DNA of 12,220 nt, from positions 1 through 12,220 of the forward strand of contig JAUVDU010000012.1 of NCBI GenBank assembly GCA_030595135.1, read 5' to 3'. The DNA comes from Deltaproteobacteria bacterium (GTDB lineage: Bacteria > Desulfobacterota > Anaeroferrophillalia > Anaeroferrophillales > Tharpellaceae). This document shows, one piece after another, positions 1 through 6,861 of the stretch. The notes beneath the pieces were generated by a model. It was given only the letters and a program-made list of their open reading frames with translations. It was not told where the DNA came from and ran no database searches. A program made the position numbers and the translations under genes. Position 1 is the first letter of the stretch; each line of letters begins with the position of its first letter.

Positions 1-666
1 CTTGGTAACACTACGGCAGCGATTGGTAAAGGTTTTGCCATCGGTTCCGCTGCTCTTACGGCTCTTGCTCTTTTCTCCGCTTACAGTTCGGCGGTTGGCC
101 TGAAAGTTATCAACCTGACTAATCCGATGGTTGTTATCGGACTCTTCCTTGGTGGTATTGTTCCTTTCATGTGTGGCGCTCTGACCATGTCTTCAGTTGG
201 TAAAGCTGCTTACGCGATGGTTGAAGAAGTTCGCCGTCAGTTTCGGGAAATCCCCGGGATCATGGAAGGTACCGGTAAGCCTGAGTATGATAAGTGTATT
301 GAAATTAGTACTGACGCCTCTCTTAAAGAGATGATTGTTCCTAGTATGTTGGCCATTCTGGCTCCGATTGTAGTTGGTTTTGCCCTCGGCGCTGAAGCTT
401 TGGGCGGGATGCTGGCTGGTGCGACCTTGACTGGTGTCTTCATGGCTCTTTTTATGTCCAATGCCGGTGGCGCTTGGGATAATGCCAAGAAGTACATTGA
501 GCAGGGCAATTGTGGTGGTAAAGGTTCCGACGCCCATAAAGCTGCGGTTACCGGCGACACGGTTGGCGATCCTTTCAAGGATACCTCCGGTCCGGCCATG
601 AACATCTTGATCAAATTGATGTCTATTGTCTCTTTGGTTATTGCTCCTCTGTTGCTGAAAATGTAA
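1..666 (+). CDS. hppA: Membrane-bound ion-translocating pyrophosphatase, C-terminal part (partial)
   Basis: The reading frame is open from base 1 and gives 221 residues of an integral membrane pyrophosphatase, which hydrolyses cytoplasmic PPi to pump H+ or Na+ across the inner membrane. Family hallmarks seen are [20 protein letters not shown] at codons 2-21, several hydrophobic helices, and the C-terminal [17 protein letters not shown] stretch that forms part of the acidic PPi/Mg site, followed by a last membrane helix. Family members are usually about 670-700 residues, so roughly the N-terminal two thirds lies outside the window. Codon 6 (GNTTA) is Ala where K+-independent members carry Lys, which places this enzyme in the K+-dependent class by established knowledge. 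Whether it pumps Na+ or H+ cannot be judged, because the deciding helices are upstream. The gene ends just before a strong terminator, so it is transcribed separately from yebC. Confidence 0.96.
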   Translation, partial: LGNTTAAIGKGFAIGSAALTALALFSAYSSAVGLKVINLTNPMVVIGLFLGGIVPFMCGALTMSSVGKAAYAMVEEVRRQFREIPGIMEGTGKPEYDKCIEISTDASLKEMIVPSMLAILAPIVVGFALGAEALGGMLAGATLTGVFMALFMSNAGGAWDNAKKYIEQGNCGGKGSDAHKAAVTGDTVGDPFKDTSGPAMNILIKLMSIVSLVIAPLLLKM

Positions 667-693
667 GAGAATAGAGACTGTTATTTTAAGTCT

Positions 694-726
694 AAGGCCA
701 GCGCTCACAAGGCGCTGGCCTTTTTA
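694..726 (+). terminator. Rho-independent terminator after hppA
   Basis: A perfect 9-bp GC-rich stem, GGCCAGCGC (696-704) with GCGCTGGCC (712-720), has a 7-nt loop. AA before the stem and TT after it can extend the pairing, and a run of five T follows. It lies 30 bp after the hppA stop codon and separates hppA from yebC. Confidence 0.92.
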
Positions 727-760
727 CGTCTTGACAAAGAGGGTGCTCTTTAGCTAGTTA

Positions 761-789
761 GTTACAGTTTTTATTTATAGCGTTATAAT
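761..789 (+). promoter_or_regulatory. Candidate sigma-70 promoter for yebC-ruvCAB
   Basis: A perfect TATAAT (784-789) lies 17 bp after GTTACA (761-766), a 4-of-6 match to TTGACA. Transcription would start near 796, leaving a leader of only about 12 nt whose 5' end would be the Shine-Dalgarno-like GGTGGAG (794-800). A consensus TTGACA also occurs at 731-736, but the hexamers 17-18 bp after it match -10 poorly. The promoter position is therefore uncertain. Confidence 0.4.
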
Positions 790-807
790 TGATGGTGGAG
801 TTAAATT

Positions 808-1563
808 ATGTCAGGTCATAATAAGTGGAGTAGTATTAAACATAAGAAAGGTGCGGCTGATGCCAAGCGGGGTAAGATTTTTACCAAGATAATCAAGGAG
901 ATTATTGTTGCGGCCCGAGGTGGTGGGGGTGATCCTGATATGAATCCCCGTTTACGGACGGCTATTGCTACAGCTAAATCCGCGAATATGCCGAAAGACA
1001 ATATCGAACGGGCGATCAAGAAAGGCAGCGGCGATCTCGATGGGGTCAATTACGAAGAGTTTACGTATGAAGGTTATGGACCGGGTGGGGCCGCCATTTT
1101 ACTTGATATCCTGACTGACAATAAAAACCGAGCGGCCGCCGATGTCCGTTATATTTTTAATAAAGGCAATGGTAATTTAGGTGAAAACGGGTGTGTCGCC
1201 TGGATTTTTGAGACCAAAGGTGTGATTATTTGCGAGCGTGATAAGGTCGATGCGGAAAACCTCTTTGAGCTTGCGCTTGAGGCCGGAGCTGATGATGTTA
1301 TCGATGAACCGGGTGCAGAGATTATAGAGGTCCATACCGCTCCTGACGCTTTCGAGGAAGTTCGTTTGTCCTTAGAGAATGCGGGGATCGAGATGGTTTC
1401 GGCCGAGGTCGACAAGGTTCCTTCAAATACGGTTGACCTGGAGGGTAAGCACGCTGAGCAGATGTTGCGCTTGATGGATAATCTTGAAGATTGTGACGAT
1501 ATCCAAAAAGTCTACTCTAATTTTGATATCGATGATGCTCTTCTGGAAGAGCTGCAAGGTTAA
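808..1563 (+). CDS. yebC: YebC/TACO1-family regulatory protein
   Basis: This 251-residue protein matches the usual family length of about 245-250. The N-terminus has the hallmark [29 protein letters not shown] segment (residues 1-25, basic, tRNA/ribosome or DNA contact region in the family), followed by the acidic mixed alpha/beta domains. The segments [13 protein letters not shown] and [13 protein letters not shown] are typical, and the C-terminus is acidic. Family members were annotated as transcriptional regulators, while TACO1 and newer bacterial work point to a translation factor acting at ribosome stalls; the sequence cannot decide between these. The ATG follows GGAG at 797-800 with 7-nt spacing. 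It is the first gene of a run with ruvC, 7 bp downstream, an arrangement common in several bacterial phyla. Confidence 0.95.
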   Translation: MSGHNKWSSIKHKKGAADAKRGKIFTKIIKEIIVAARGGGGDPDMNPRLRTAIATAKSANMPKDNIERAIKKGSGDLDGVNYEEFTYEGYGPGGAAILLDILTDNKNRAAADVRYIFNKGNGNLGENGCVAWIFETKGVIICERDKVDAENLFELALEAGADDVIDEPGAEIIEVHTAPDAFEEVRLSLENAGIEMVSAEVDKVPSNTVDLEGKHAEQMLRLMDNLEDCDDIQKVYSNFDIDDALLEELQG

Positions 1564-1570
1564 AGGTTGT

Positions 1571-2059
1571 ATGTTGGTTTTAGGCGTAGATCCCGGCAGT
1601 GCGGTTACCGGGTTTGGTTTTGTTGAAAGTGTTGCCGGTCAGCTCAGTTATTGTCATGATGAGCAGTTAAAACTGCCGGCTAAGGCCGATGTCGGCGAGA
1701 AGTTAGCGTTACTTTATGATCATACGTCGGACTTGCTGGTCAAATATAAGCCGGATCAACTGGCGGTTGAAGGGATCTTTTACGGCAGTAACGTGAAAAG
1801 TATGTTGGTTTTGGGCCAGGCGCGCGGAGCCGTGATGGTCGCCGGGGCAAAATTTAATCTCGCTATCCATGAATATCCACCGGCTCTGGTCAAACAGGCT
1901 GTAGTCGGTTATGGTAAAGCAACCAAGGAGCAGATTCAGCACATGGTTAAATTGTTGTTAAAAATCCCGGCGCTTGCCGGTGAACATGCGGCCGATGCGC
2001 TGGCGGTTGCAATATGTCACCACCATCAGGCCCGCCTGCAAGATTGGCAGCGATCATGA
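1571..2059 (+). CDS. ruvC: Crossover junction endodeoxyribonuclease RuvC
   Basis: RuvC resolves Holliday junctions during recombinational repair by paired metal-dependent nicks. The protein is 162 residues with an RNase H-like fold. The acidic active site is visible as D7 (VLGVDPG), E67 (LAVEGIF), H139 and D142 (EHAADALA). A His at the third position is the arrangement of the Thermus enzyme, whereas E. coli has Asp there, so the site looks intact. The ATG at 1571 was chosen although the frame is open back to 1484. The product from 1571 begins directly with the first beta strand, as in the family, and an upstream start would overlap yebC by about 80 bp and add an unrelated 29-residue extension. 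The stop overlaps the ruvA start as ATGA. Confidence 0.96.
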   Translation: MLVLGVDPGSAVTGFGFVESVAGQLSYCHDEQLKLPAKADVGEKLALLYDHTSDLLVKYKPDQLAVEGIFYGSNVKSMLVLGQARGAVMVAGAKFNLAIHEYPPALVKQAVVGYGKATKEQIQHMVKLLLKIPALAGEHAADALAVAICHHHQARLQDWQRS

Positions 2060-2676
2060 TTGGCCGAATCCGCGGGTTATTGGTTTATAAAGGGAGTGAT
2101 GAAGTTATTGTCGAGGCTGCTGGAGTAGGTTATCGATTGTCGATTTCGGCGACTACCGGTGATCAGCTTCCCGCCGTAGAAGAAGAGGTGGTTTTGTGGG
2201 TTACGACAAAACTCCGGGATGATGCGATTCATCTTTACGGTTTTTTCGAACGTAGTGAACAGATGATGTTTCTGCGTCTGCTTAAAGTTAATGGCGTCGG
2301 GCCTAAGTTGGCCTTTGCGATTATCTCTGGGGGTGATCTGGGTCGGCTTGAGGGCCAACTCATTAATCAGGAGGTTGAAGAGCTGGCTAAATTGCCGGGA
2401 GTCGGAAAAAAACTTTCCCGCCGGCTGGTGTTGGAGCTTGGAGAACTATTGAAAAAGGAACTCGGTGAGCTGCCATTGTCGGATCTTGCCGGTCATCCGG
2501 CAGGGGGCTCGGTTAAGAGCAGTATCCTGGCCCAGGAGTTGTTGGCCGCCCTGCAAGCTTTAGGTTATCGAAGTAGTGAGGTTGAGACGATTACGACCAG
2601 GCTGTTGCGAGATCATCCGGGATTAGGGCTTGAAGCACTTCTGAAGCTGGTTTTACAGGAGTTGCATAGTGGCTGA
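2056..2676 (+). CDS. ruvA: Holliday junction branch migration protein RuvA
   Basis: RuvA is the junction-binding subunit that recruits the RuvB motor. The protein is 206 residues, as expected. Domain I (about 1-62) is the OB fold beginning [12 protein letters not shown]. It contains the acidic pin D55-D56 ([12 protein letters not shown], equivalent to E55/D56 of E. coli). Domain II has two helix-hairpin-helix motifs, [12 protein letters not shown] (about 78-89) and [13 protein letters not shown] (about 113-125). The C-terminal domain III (about 155-206) binds RuvB. The start at 2056 overlaps the ruvC stop (ATGA), implying translational coupling. The frame extends upstream to 2014, but that would add 14 residues not seen in RuvA. 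Confidence 0.97.
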   Translation: MIGRIRGLLVYKGSDEVIVEAAGVGYRLSISATTGDQLPAVEEEVVLWVTTKLRDDAIHLYGFFERSEQMMFLRLLKVNGVGPKLAFAIISGGDLGRLEGQLINQEVEELAKLPGVGKKLSRRLVLELGELLKKELGELPLSDLAGHPAGGSVKSSILAQELLAALQALGYRSSEVETITTRLLRDHPGLGLEALLKLVLQELHSG

Positions 2677-3655
2677 TGAACGTCTGATGGAGGCCTCTGT
2701 AATTGAGGCTGATGGCTCCATTGAAGAGGGCTTACGACCGCAACAGCTCGTAAACTATGTCGGCCAGAAAAAGGCACTAACCAATCTCAAGGTCTTTATT
2801 GAGGCGGCCAGAGGCCGGGCTGAAGCTCTTGATCACCTGCTTCTTTATGGCCCTCCGGGTTTGGGGAAAACAACCCTGTCCCGTATTGTTGCCGCTGAAA
2901 TGGGGGCTCAGATACGCGGTACATCAGGGCCGGCAATCTCTCGAGCCGGTGATTTGGCAGCTATTCTGACTAACCTACAACCCCATGATATTCTTTTTAT
3001 CGATGAAATTCATCGTCTTAACCGGGTTGTCGAAGAGATTCTCTATCCAGCTCTAGAAGATTTTAAGATCGACATTATTATTGGTCAGGGCCCGGCGGCG
3101 CGTTCCATCTCCCTTGATTTGCCGCCCTTTACCTTGGTCGGAGCCACCACCAGGGTCGGACTTCTCTCTTCACCTTTACGGGATCGTTTTGGCATTGTCA
3201 TGCGGCTTGAATTTTATCAGGTTGATGAACTGGCCAAGATTATTGTCCGTTCGGCCCGAATTCTTGGAATAAAAATTGATGATGAAGGAGCTTTGGAGAT
3301 CGCCCGGCGTTCAAGGGGGACTCCCAGAATTGCTAATCGCCTCCTCAAACGGGTGCGGGACTTTGCCCAGGTTGATGGCCTTGATTTTATCTCTCAGCCC
3401 ACAGCGGCCAGTGCTCTTAACAGTCTTGAAATTGATGAGCGCGGTTTTGACAATCTTGACCGACTCTTTATGGATGCGATTATTAATAAATTTAATGGCG
3501 GCCCGGTCGGAATTGAGACCCTGGCGGCGATGCTGAACGAGGAATCGGATACTTTGGAAGATGTATGCGAGCCATTTTTGTTGCAGGCCGGTTTTTTGGC
3601 TCGAACTCCTAGGGGCCGGGTGGTGACTCGCCTGGCTCGTGAATATTTTACCTGA
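2669..3655 (+). CDS. ruvB: Holliday junction branch migration DNA helicase RuvB
   Basis: RuvB is the AAA+ motor that drives branch migration on RuvA-bound junctions; this one is 328 residues. Motifs seen are Walker [10 protein letters not shown] (61-69), Walker B ILFIDEIH (108-115), sensor 1 with the arginine-finger region ([20 protein letters not shown], about 156-175), sensor 2 around GTPRIANRL (about 218-226), and a C-terminal winged helix ending [15 protein letters not shown]. The start is GTG at 2669, overlapping ruvA by 8 bp, with CAGGAG (2656-2661) 7 nt upstream inside ruvA. The next in-frame ATG (codon 7) has no comparable site. It is the last gene of the yebC-ruvCAB run. Confidence 0.97.
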   Translation: MADERLMEASVIEADGSIEEGLRPQQLVNYVGQKKALTNLKVFIEAARGRAEALDHLLLYGPPGLGKTTLSRIVAAEMGAQIRGTSGPAISRAGDLAAILTNLQPHDILFIDEIHRLNRVVEEILYPALEDFKIDIIIGQGPAARSISLDLPPFTLVGATTRVGLLSSPLRDRFGIVMRLEFYQVDELAKIIVRSARILGIKIDDEGALEIARRSRGTPRIANRLLKRVRDFAQVDGLDFISQPTAASALNSLEIDERGFDNLDRLFMDAIINKFNGGPVGIETLAAMLNEESDTLEDVCEPFLLQAGFLARTPRGRVVTRLAREYFT

Positions 3656-3666
3656 AAGTGTATAAT
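3639..3666 (+). promoter_or_regulatory. Possible promoter for the LuxR-type regulator (first candidate)
   Basis: A perfect TATAAT at 3661-3666, just after the ruvB stop, is preceded at 16 bp by GTGAAT (3639-3644), which matches the -35 consensus at only three positions. A second candidate is TTGACT (3680-3685) with TACTAC (3704-3709) at 18-bp spacing; it overlaps the inverted repeat at 3703-3720. One of these likely drives the regulator gene, but the choice is uncertain. Confidence 0.3.
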
Positions 3667-3702
3667 ATTACATTGGTACTTGACTTTTCCCCGTGGTTGT
3701 TG

Positions 3703-3720
3703 TTACTACTTGTGTAGTAA
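3703..3720. promoter_or_regulatory. Short perfect inverted repeat, possible operator
   Basis: TTACTAC (3703-3709) and GTAGTAA (3714-3720) are perfect 7-bp inverted repeats separated by 4 bp. They lie 27 bp before the start codon of the LuxR-type regulator. The stem is AT-rich and not followed by a T run, so it is unlikely to be a terminator. A dimeric regulator site, perhaps autoregulatory, is inferred from position only. Confidence 0.35.
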
Positions 3721-3747
3721 AAGAAAACTTTAACACATAGGGTGGTT

Positions 3748-4443
3748 ATGGCGAGTTTTGCTGAATTTGCTGTTCGTGATTGGGTCGCTTATGTCGTCGG
3801 TCGGCAAAATATCCAGAAAGGCTTATTGGCTTCATTTTTGGAGCGTGAATTTGGTTTCCTTTGTCAAGTGGCTGAGAAAGAGCAGGATCAGCCGCCGATC
3901 GAACTGGTCGGTGATCGTCATCTGTTATTGTTACGTGATTGTTCCGGTGATGATGCTGAAACTATAACCTCCTATCTTGATGGTTTTGGCGATCGGCTGT
4001 TGGGTGATGATAAGATTTATGTCGCTCTGATTAATCTCGACCCCGTTCTCGATATTGAAGCTGCGATGTTGCGTCGAGGGGTGCGCGGGGTTGTTAATGC
4101 CAATGCCGCCCCTAAGCTTCTGGTTCGCTTTATCCACGCGGTTGTTGGCGGAGAACTCTGGTTTCCACGTCACTTGGTCAGTCGTTGTATTCTTGAAAGT
4201 CGAGGGCAAGTTTCTAATAATGATGACAATGATCCTAAGATGCCACTTTTGACGGTAAGCTTGTCTGAGCGGGAGCGAGAAGTCTTAATGGAAATTGGTG
4301 GTGGTTCGACTAATGATCAGATTGCAGATCATCTCTGTATCAGTCAACATACCGTGAAAAGTCATATCTATCGTATTTTTCGTAAGATCAATGTTCCCAA
4401 TCGGCTTCAGGCGGCACTCTGGGCTTCCAAGTATCTTTCCTGA
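3748..4443 (+). CDS. CsgD-like LuxR-type transcriptional regulator with degenerate receiver
   Basis: This 231-residue DNA-binding regulator has two parts. Residues 10-150 look like a receiver-type domain related to CsgD: an N-terminal strand AYVVGRQN, strand LLLLRD with D64 near the usual phosphoacceptor position, and GVRGVVNANAAP then IHAVVGGELWFPRHLV, which line up with the corresponding parts of CsgD. The acidic pair after strand 1 and the Lys after strand 5 of true receivers are not visible, so control by phosphorylation is doubtful. Residues 169-231 are a clear LuxR/FixJ helix-turn-helix (LSEREREVL, TNDQIADHLCISQHTVKSHIYRIFRKI). The ATG at 3748 is preferred over GTG at 3742, because AGGGTGG (3739-3745) then serves as the ribosome site. 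The next gene encodes a PilZ protein, suggesting a biofilm or surface role, which is inference. Its target genes are unknown. Confidence 0.85.
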   Translation: MASFAEFAVRDWVAYVVGRQNIQKGLLASFLEREFGFLCQVAEKEQDQPPIELVGDRHLLLLRDCSGDDAETITSYLDGFGDRLLGDDKIYVALINLDPVLDIEAAMLRRGVRGVVNANAAPKLLVRFIHAVVGGELWFPRHLVSRCILESRGQVSNNDDNDPKMPLLTVSLSEREREVLMEIGGGSTNDQIADHLCISQHTVKSHIYRIFRKINVPNRLQAALWASKYLS

Positions 4444-4480
4444 CCAGTTTTTTTCAAAAAATAATACTATTTTCATACTT

Positions 4481-4512
4481 TTGACTGATTGATTTTTATA
4501 GAATCTTATAGT
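4481..4512 (+). promoter_or_regulatory. Candidate promoter region upstream of the PilZ gene
   Basis: The 159-bp AT-rich gap holds TTGACT (4481-4486), followed at 17 bp by TCTTAT (4504-4509). A 10-bp repeated hexamer TTATAG occurs at 4496-4501 and 4506-4511. No terminator with a GC stem is seen after the regulator gene, so readthrough from it is also possible. Confidence 0.3.
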
Positions 4513-4602
4513 AGATTTAGAATACATTAGGATATGAGTTAGAAGTAATCAGCCTTGCTGTGAAAATGTAGTTAGAAATTATAAGATAAAACAGGTGATG
4601 TT

Positions 4603-4917
4603 ATGGAAAGAAGAGTAGTGACCAGATATAATCTTCAGGTTCCGGCCCATGTTGAAACTTTGCTTGGTGGGGGTCTGCAGACGTTTGAATGGAAAACCCG
4701 TGATGTCTCTTCCAGTGGAGCTTTTCTTTTGACTGAAGGCCAGATGTTGGAAAACGGGACTGATATCAAGGTCAATCTCTTTCTCAACTCTTTTTCAGGA
4801 ACCGGTTCATGGGTTAAAATGAATGGTCGGGTGGTACGCATTGAGAGTGAAGGGGTAGGAGTCTGTTTCGATGGCCACTATCAGTTTGTCAGCGAAGTAC
4901 CTGATCTTGATATGTAG
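4603..4917 (+). CDS. Single-domain PilZ protein, likely cyclic-di-GMP receptor
   Basis: This 104-residue protein consists of one PilZ domain. Both ligand-binding motifs of the family are intact: RxxxR at R4-R8 (RVVTR) and DxSxxG at D34-G39 (DVSSSG). The rest alternates beta strands, including WVKMNGRVVRIESEGVGVCF near the C-terminus. Cyclic-di-GMP binding is therefore predicted, and the output would be by protein-protein contact since no effector domain is attached. The ATG follows CAGGTGA (4592-4598) at 4 nt. There is no signal peptide, so it is cytoplasmic. It sits between a CsgD-like regulator and a nucleotide-sugar epimerase, and a terminator immediately follows. Its partner cannot be inferred from the sequence. 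Confidence 0.9.
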   Translation: MERRVVTRYNLQVPAHVETLLGGGLQTFEWKTRDVSSSGAFLLTEGQMLENGTDIKVNLFLNSFSGTGSWVKMNGRVVRIESEGVGVCFDGHYQFVSEVPDLDM

Positions 4918-4950
4918 TTGAAGGATCTGAAATAGTGCTTAGTATTTATA

Positions 4951-4986
4951 AAGACCAGGGCAGCGTTGCTGTACTGGTCTTTTTTA
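4951..4986 (+). terminator. Rho-independent terminator after the PilZ gene
   Basis: AAGACCAG (4951-4958) pairs with CTGGTCTT (4974-4981). An inner CAGC/GCTG stem (4961-4964 with 4968-4971) has a GTT loop, with a 2x2 internal loop between the two stems. A T run follows. It lies only about 20 bp before the epimerase start codon, so it could also attenuate readthrough into the epimerase. Confidence 0.88.
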
Positions 4987-5006
4987 GTTGAAAGGGGGCA
5001 AAATTT

Positions 5007-6014
5007 ATGACTGTATTGGTAACCGGGGCTGCCGGTTTTATAGGTTTTCATGTTAGTCGGAGGCTTTTAGCTGATGGGGTAATGGTTGTCGGACTCGACA
5101 ATCTTAATGATTACTATGATGTCGGTCTGAAAAAAGATCGACTTGAAATTTTATGCAAAGAGAAGAACTTCTCATTTGCCGAACTTGATTTGGTTGATAG
5201 CAACGGGATGCAAAAGCTCTTTAAAGAGAGCTCCTTTGAGCAGGTCATCAATCTTGCTGCTCAGGCCGGGGTTCGTTATAGTTTGGAAAATCCCAAGGCC
5301 TATGTGGATAGTAATCTCTCCGGTTTTCTCAATATACTCGAAGGCTGTCGCCATAACCAGGTGGGACATCTAATCTATGCATCATCAAGTTCAGTCTATG
5401 GTCTCAACACTCGGATGCCATTTTCCGTGCATGACAATGTTGATCACCCGCTAAGTCTCTATGCTGCCAGTAAGAAGGCCAATGAGCTCATGGCTCATGC
5501 CTACAGCCATCTTTATGATATGCCGGTTACGGGTTTACGTTTTTTTACGGTTTACGGGCCTTGGGGGCGGCCGGATATGGCTCTCTTTCTCTTTACTCGG
5601 GCTATTTTGGCAGGAGAGCCGATACAGGTATTTAATCAAGGTAGAATGCAGCGTGATTTTACCTATATTGATGATATTGTTGAGGGGATTGTTCGTCTTC
5701 TTCCCCAACTTCCAGCCCCCAATAGCGACTGGAACGGAGCTTCACCTGATCCCGGCACTAGTCCGGCCCCTTATCGCCTCTACAATATCGGTAATCACAG
5801 TCCGGTGAAATTGCTTGATTTTATTGCTTTAATTGAGAAGAATTTAGGTCGCAAAGCGATAAAAGAGATGCTGCCTATGCAACCTGGGGATGTTCCGGCG
5901 ACCTATGCCGATGTTGCCGATCTTCAGGCGGCCGTGGACTTTAGTCCGAAAACGCCACTAGAAACAGGAATTAGAGAATTTGTGGGGTGGTATCGTGAAT
6001 ATTATGGATGTTAA
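5007..6014 (+). CDS. UDP-glucuronate 4-epimerase (NAD-dependent, extended SDR)
   Basis: The 335-residue enzyme is predicted to interconvert UDP-glucuronate and UDP-galacturonate in the cytoplasm, supplying galacturonate for capsule, exopolysaccharide or LPS. The N-terminal Rossmann fold has TGAAGFIG (G7, G10, G13). The segment [17 protein letters not shown] (about 30-46) is characteristic of the UDP-glucuronate epimerase subgroup. The active site is Ser/Thr in YASSSSVYG (about 124-132) plus Y152-x3-K156 (YAASK). [15 protein letters not shown] and [12 protein letters not shown] are further family blocks, and the end FVGWYREYY is typical. AAAGGGGG (4991-4998) precedes the ATG at 8 nt. No convincing own promoter was found in the 89-bp gap. 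No glycosyltransferase is nearby, so the end product is unknown. A related UDP-sugar epimerase specificity is the main alternative. Confidence 0.88.
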   Translation: MTVLVTGAAGFIGFHVSRRLLADGVMVVGLDNLNDYYDVGLKKDRLEILCKEKNFSFAELDLVDSNGMQKLFKESSFEQVINLAAQAGVRYSLENPKAYVDSNLSGFLNILEGCRHNQVGHLIYASSSSVYGLNTRMPFSVHDNVDHPLSLYAASKKANELMAHAYSHLYDMPVTGLRFFTVYGPWGRPDMALFLFTRAILAGEPIQVFNQGRMQRDFTYIDDIVEGIVRLLPQLPAPNSDWNGASPDPGTSPAPYRLYNIGNHSPVKLLDFIALIEKNLGRKAIKEMLPMQPGDVPATYADVADLQAAVDFSPKTPLETGIREFVGWYREYYGC

Positions 6015-6052
6015 GCTCTTACACAACTTTTGAGAATCTGATTTTACTTTTA

Positions 6053-6116
6053 TTTCTCTGCGTCTTTGCGGGAGATGAAAAGCGTTTTCCCGCAGAGACG
6101 CAAAAAAGCAGAGAAA
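6053..6116. repeat. Imperfect palindrome of CTCTGCGTCTCTGCGGGA type
   Basis: GCGTCTTTGCGGGA (6060-6073) and TCCCGCAGAGACGC (6088-6101) are inverted copies with one mismatch. TTTCTCT before the left arm is matched by CAGAGAAA (6109-6116) after a six-A insertion in the right arm. The 14-bp spacer is GATGAAAAGCGTTT. This motif resembles dispersed intergenic repeats I recall from many environmental Gram-negative genomes. Its copy number in this genome cannot be judged from the window. Confidence 0.75.
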
Positions 6117-6160
6117 AATCGTGAAACCAACAGATATCATGCTTTTTAATTTAATGGATC

Positions 6161-6194
6161 AAAAAAAAGGCGGCTTTTAGGCCGCCCTTTTTTT
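6161..6194. terminator. Bidirectional terminator between convergent genes
   Basis: GGCGGC (6169-6174) pairs with GCCGCC (6181-6186) around a TTTTAG loop. The left side is flanked by eight A (6161-6168) and the right side by CTTTTTTT, so it reads as a rho-independent terminator on both strands. It lies between the epimerase (+) and the disordered-protein gene (-), 17 bp past the stop codon of the latter. Confidence 0.92.
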
Positions 6195-6211
6195 GTTTAG
6201 TTTATGTTTTG

Positions 6212-6844
6212 TTAACCAAAGGCGCTGAATATTTTACCTGGTTGACTGGCGTTACTTGCCGCCGGGCCGCCGGCTCCGAATTGTCCATAGCTTTGCTGGA
6301 GAAGGTTGTTCTCAGGCTGCTGGTTGTCGGTACTGGTGGTCTGTGGTTCTGGGGTCGGGTTTTCATTTAAAGCTGATACCGCAACCGGCTTAGTTCTTGT
6401 GGTTTGTTCGCGCGGGTTTGGTTCCCTGGTTTCACCAATTTCGGACGGGACATTCAGAGGGGGCTGTTCAGCTTGCAACTGAGCTGCTACTTCACTTTCC
6501 GGGGAGGACGCCTGAGCTTCCAGTGTTGTAGCATCTTCGTTTGGGCTAAAGGGTGCTTGGTTTACAGGGGCTTCATTTCCCTGCTGTTGTTGTAAGGCTG
6601 CCCCCTGCTCACTTATCTCAAGTTGCTCCGTGGTCTGGGCAAAATAGTTTTCTACGGGGCTTGGGCTTGCCTCAGTCTCTTGAGCTTGTTGTTTTGGGGG
6701 GGGCGTCTCTGAGGTGTAAACTTCCGGGGCTTCAGCTCCGCGAAATACGGCTGCGGTGGTTTCTTGAGAGAGGTTGGGATTCCCGTAAAATGCATTCATT
6801 TGCGAATGTAATGATACACTGGTGCTTGCCGGTTGGGTTTCCAT
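6212..6844 (-). CDS. Acidic, low-complexity protein of unknown function, predicted disordered
   Basis: I do not recognise this 210-residue protein. It has no Cys or Trp, only 3 Lys and 4 Arg against 26 acidic residues, and is dominated by Gln, Glu, Pro, Ala, Ser and Thr, including PPP (48-50) and QQQQ (85-88). No signal peptide, membrane segment or enzyme motif is visible. The few aromatic residues cluster near the N-terminus (AFYGNPN, 18-24) and at the C-terminal tail (QSYGQFGAGG, 184-193; GKIFSAFG at the very end), which could be binding motifs flanking a disordered linker. That it is really translated is supported by a strong AAGGAG site (complement of 6851-6856) 6 nt before the ATG and by a terminator just after the stop. 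It lies 160 bp downstream of msbA on the same strand, and any link to lipid A export is speculative. Confidence 0.75.
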   Translation of the reverse strand: METQPASTSVSLHSQMNAFYGNPNLSQETTAAVFRGAEAPEVYTSETPPPKQQAQETEASPSPVENYFAQTTEQLEISEQGAALQQQQGNEAPVNQAPFSPNEDATTLEAQASSPESEVAAQLQAEQPPLNVPSEIGETREPNPREQTTRTKPVAVSALNENPTPEPQTTSTDNQQPENNLLQQSYGQFGAGGPAASNASQPGKIFSAFG

Positions 6845-6861
6845 TTTAAACTCCTTTCTCC

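Noticed and set aside
816..1415. Minus-strand open frames within yebC
   Set aside because: They mirror the codon pattern of the well-supported yebC gene and encode low-complexity Ser/Ala/Ile-rich products with no family features.
1484..1570. Upstream in-frame extension of ruvC adding 29 residues
   Set aside because: It would overlap yebC extensively, and the added residues are unlike RuvC. The ATG at 1571 gives the family N-terminus MLVLGVDPG.
2014..2055. Upstream in-frame extension of ruvA adding 14 residues
   Set aside because: RuvA proteins begin MIGRIRG, and the ATG at 2056 overlaps the ruvC stop in the usual coupled manner.
3742..3747. GTG start two codons upstream of the regulator ATG
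   Set aside because: The GTG lies within the AGGGTGG ribosome-binding sequence, so the ATG at 3748 has the better spacing.
4448..4460. T-run/A-run hairpin after the regulator stop codon
   Set aside because: The pairing is only T with A around a one-base centre and has no GC stem, so it is not a credible rho-independent terminator.
5958..6140. Minus-strand open frame of 60 codons across the epimerase end
   Set aside because: It runs through the palindromic repeat and the epimerase C-terminus, with no ribosome site and no recognisable product.
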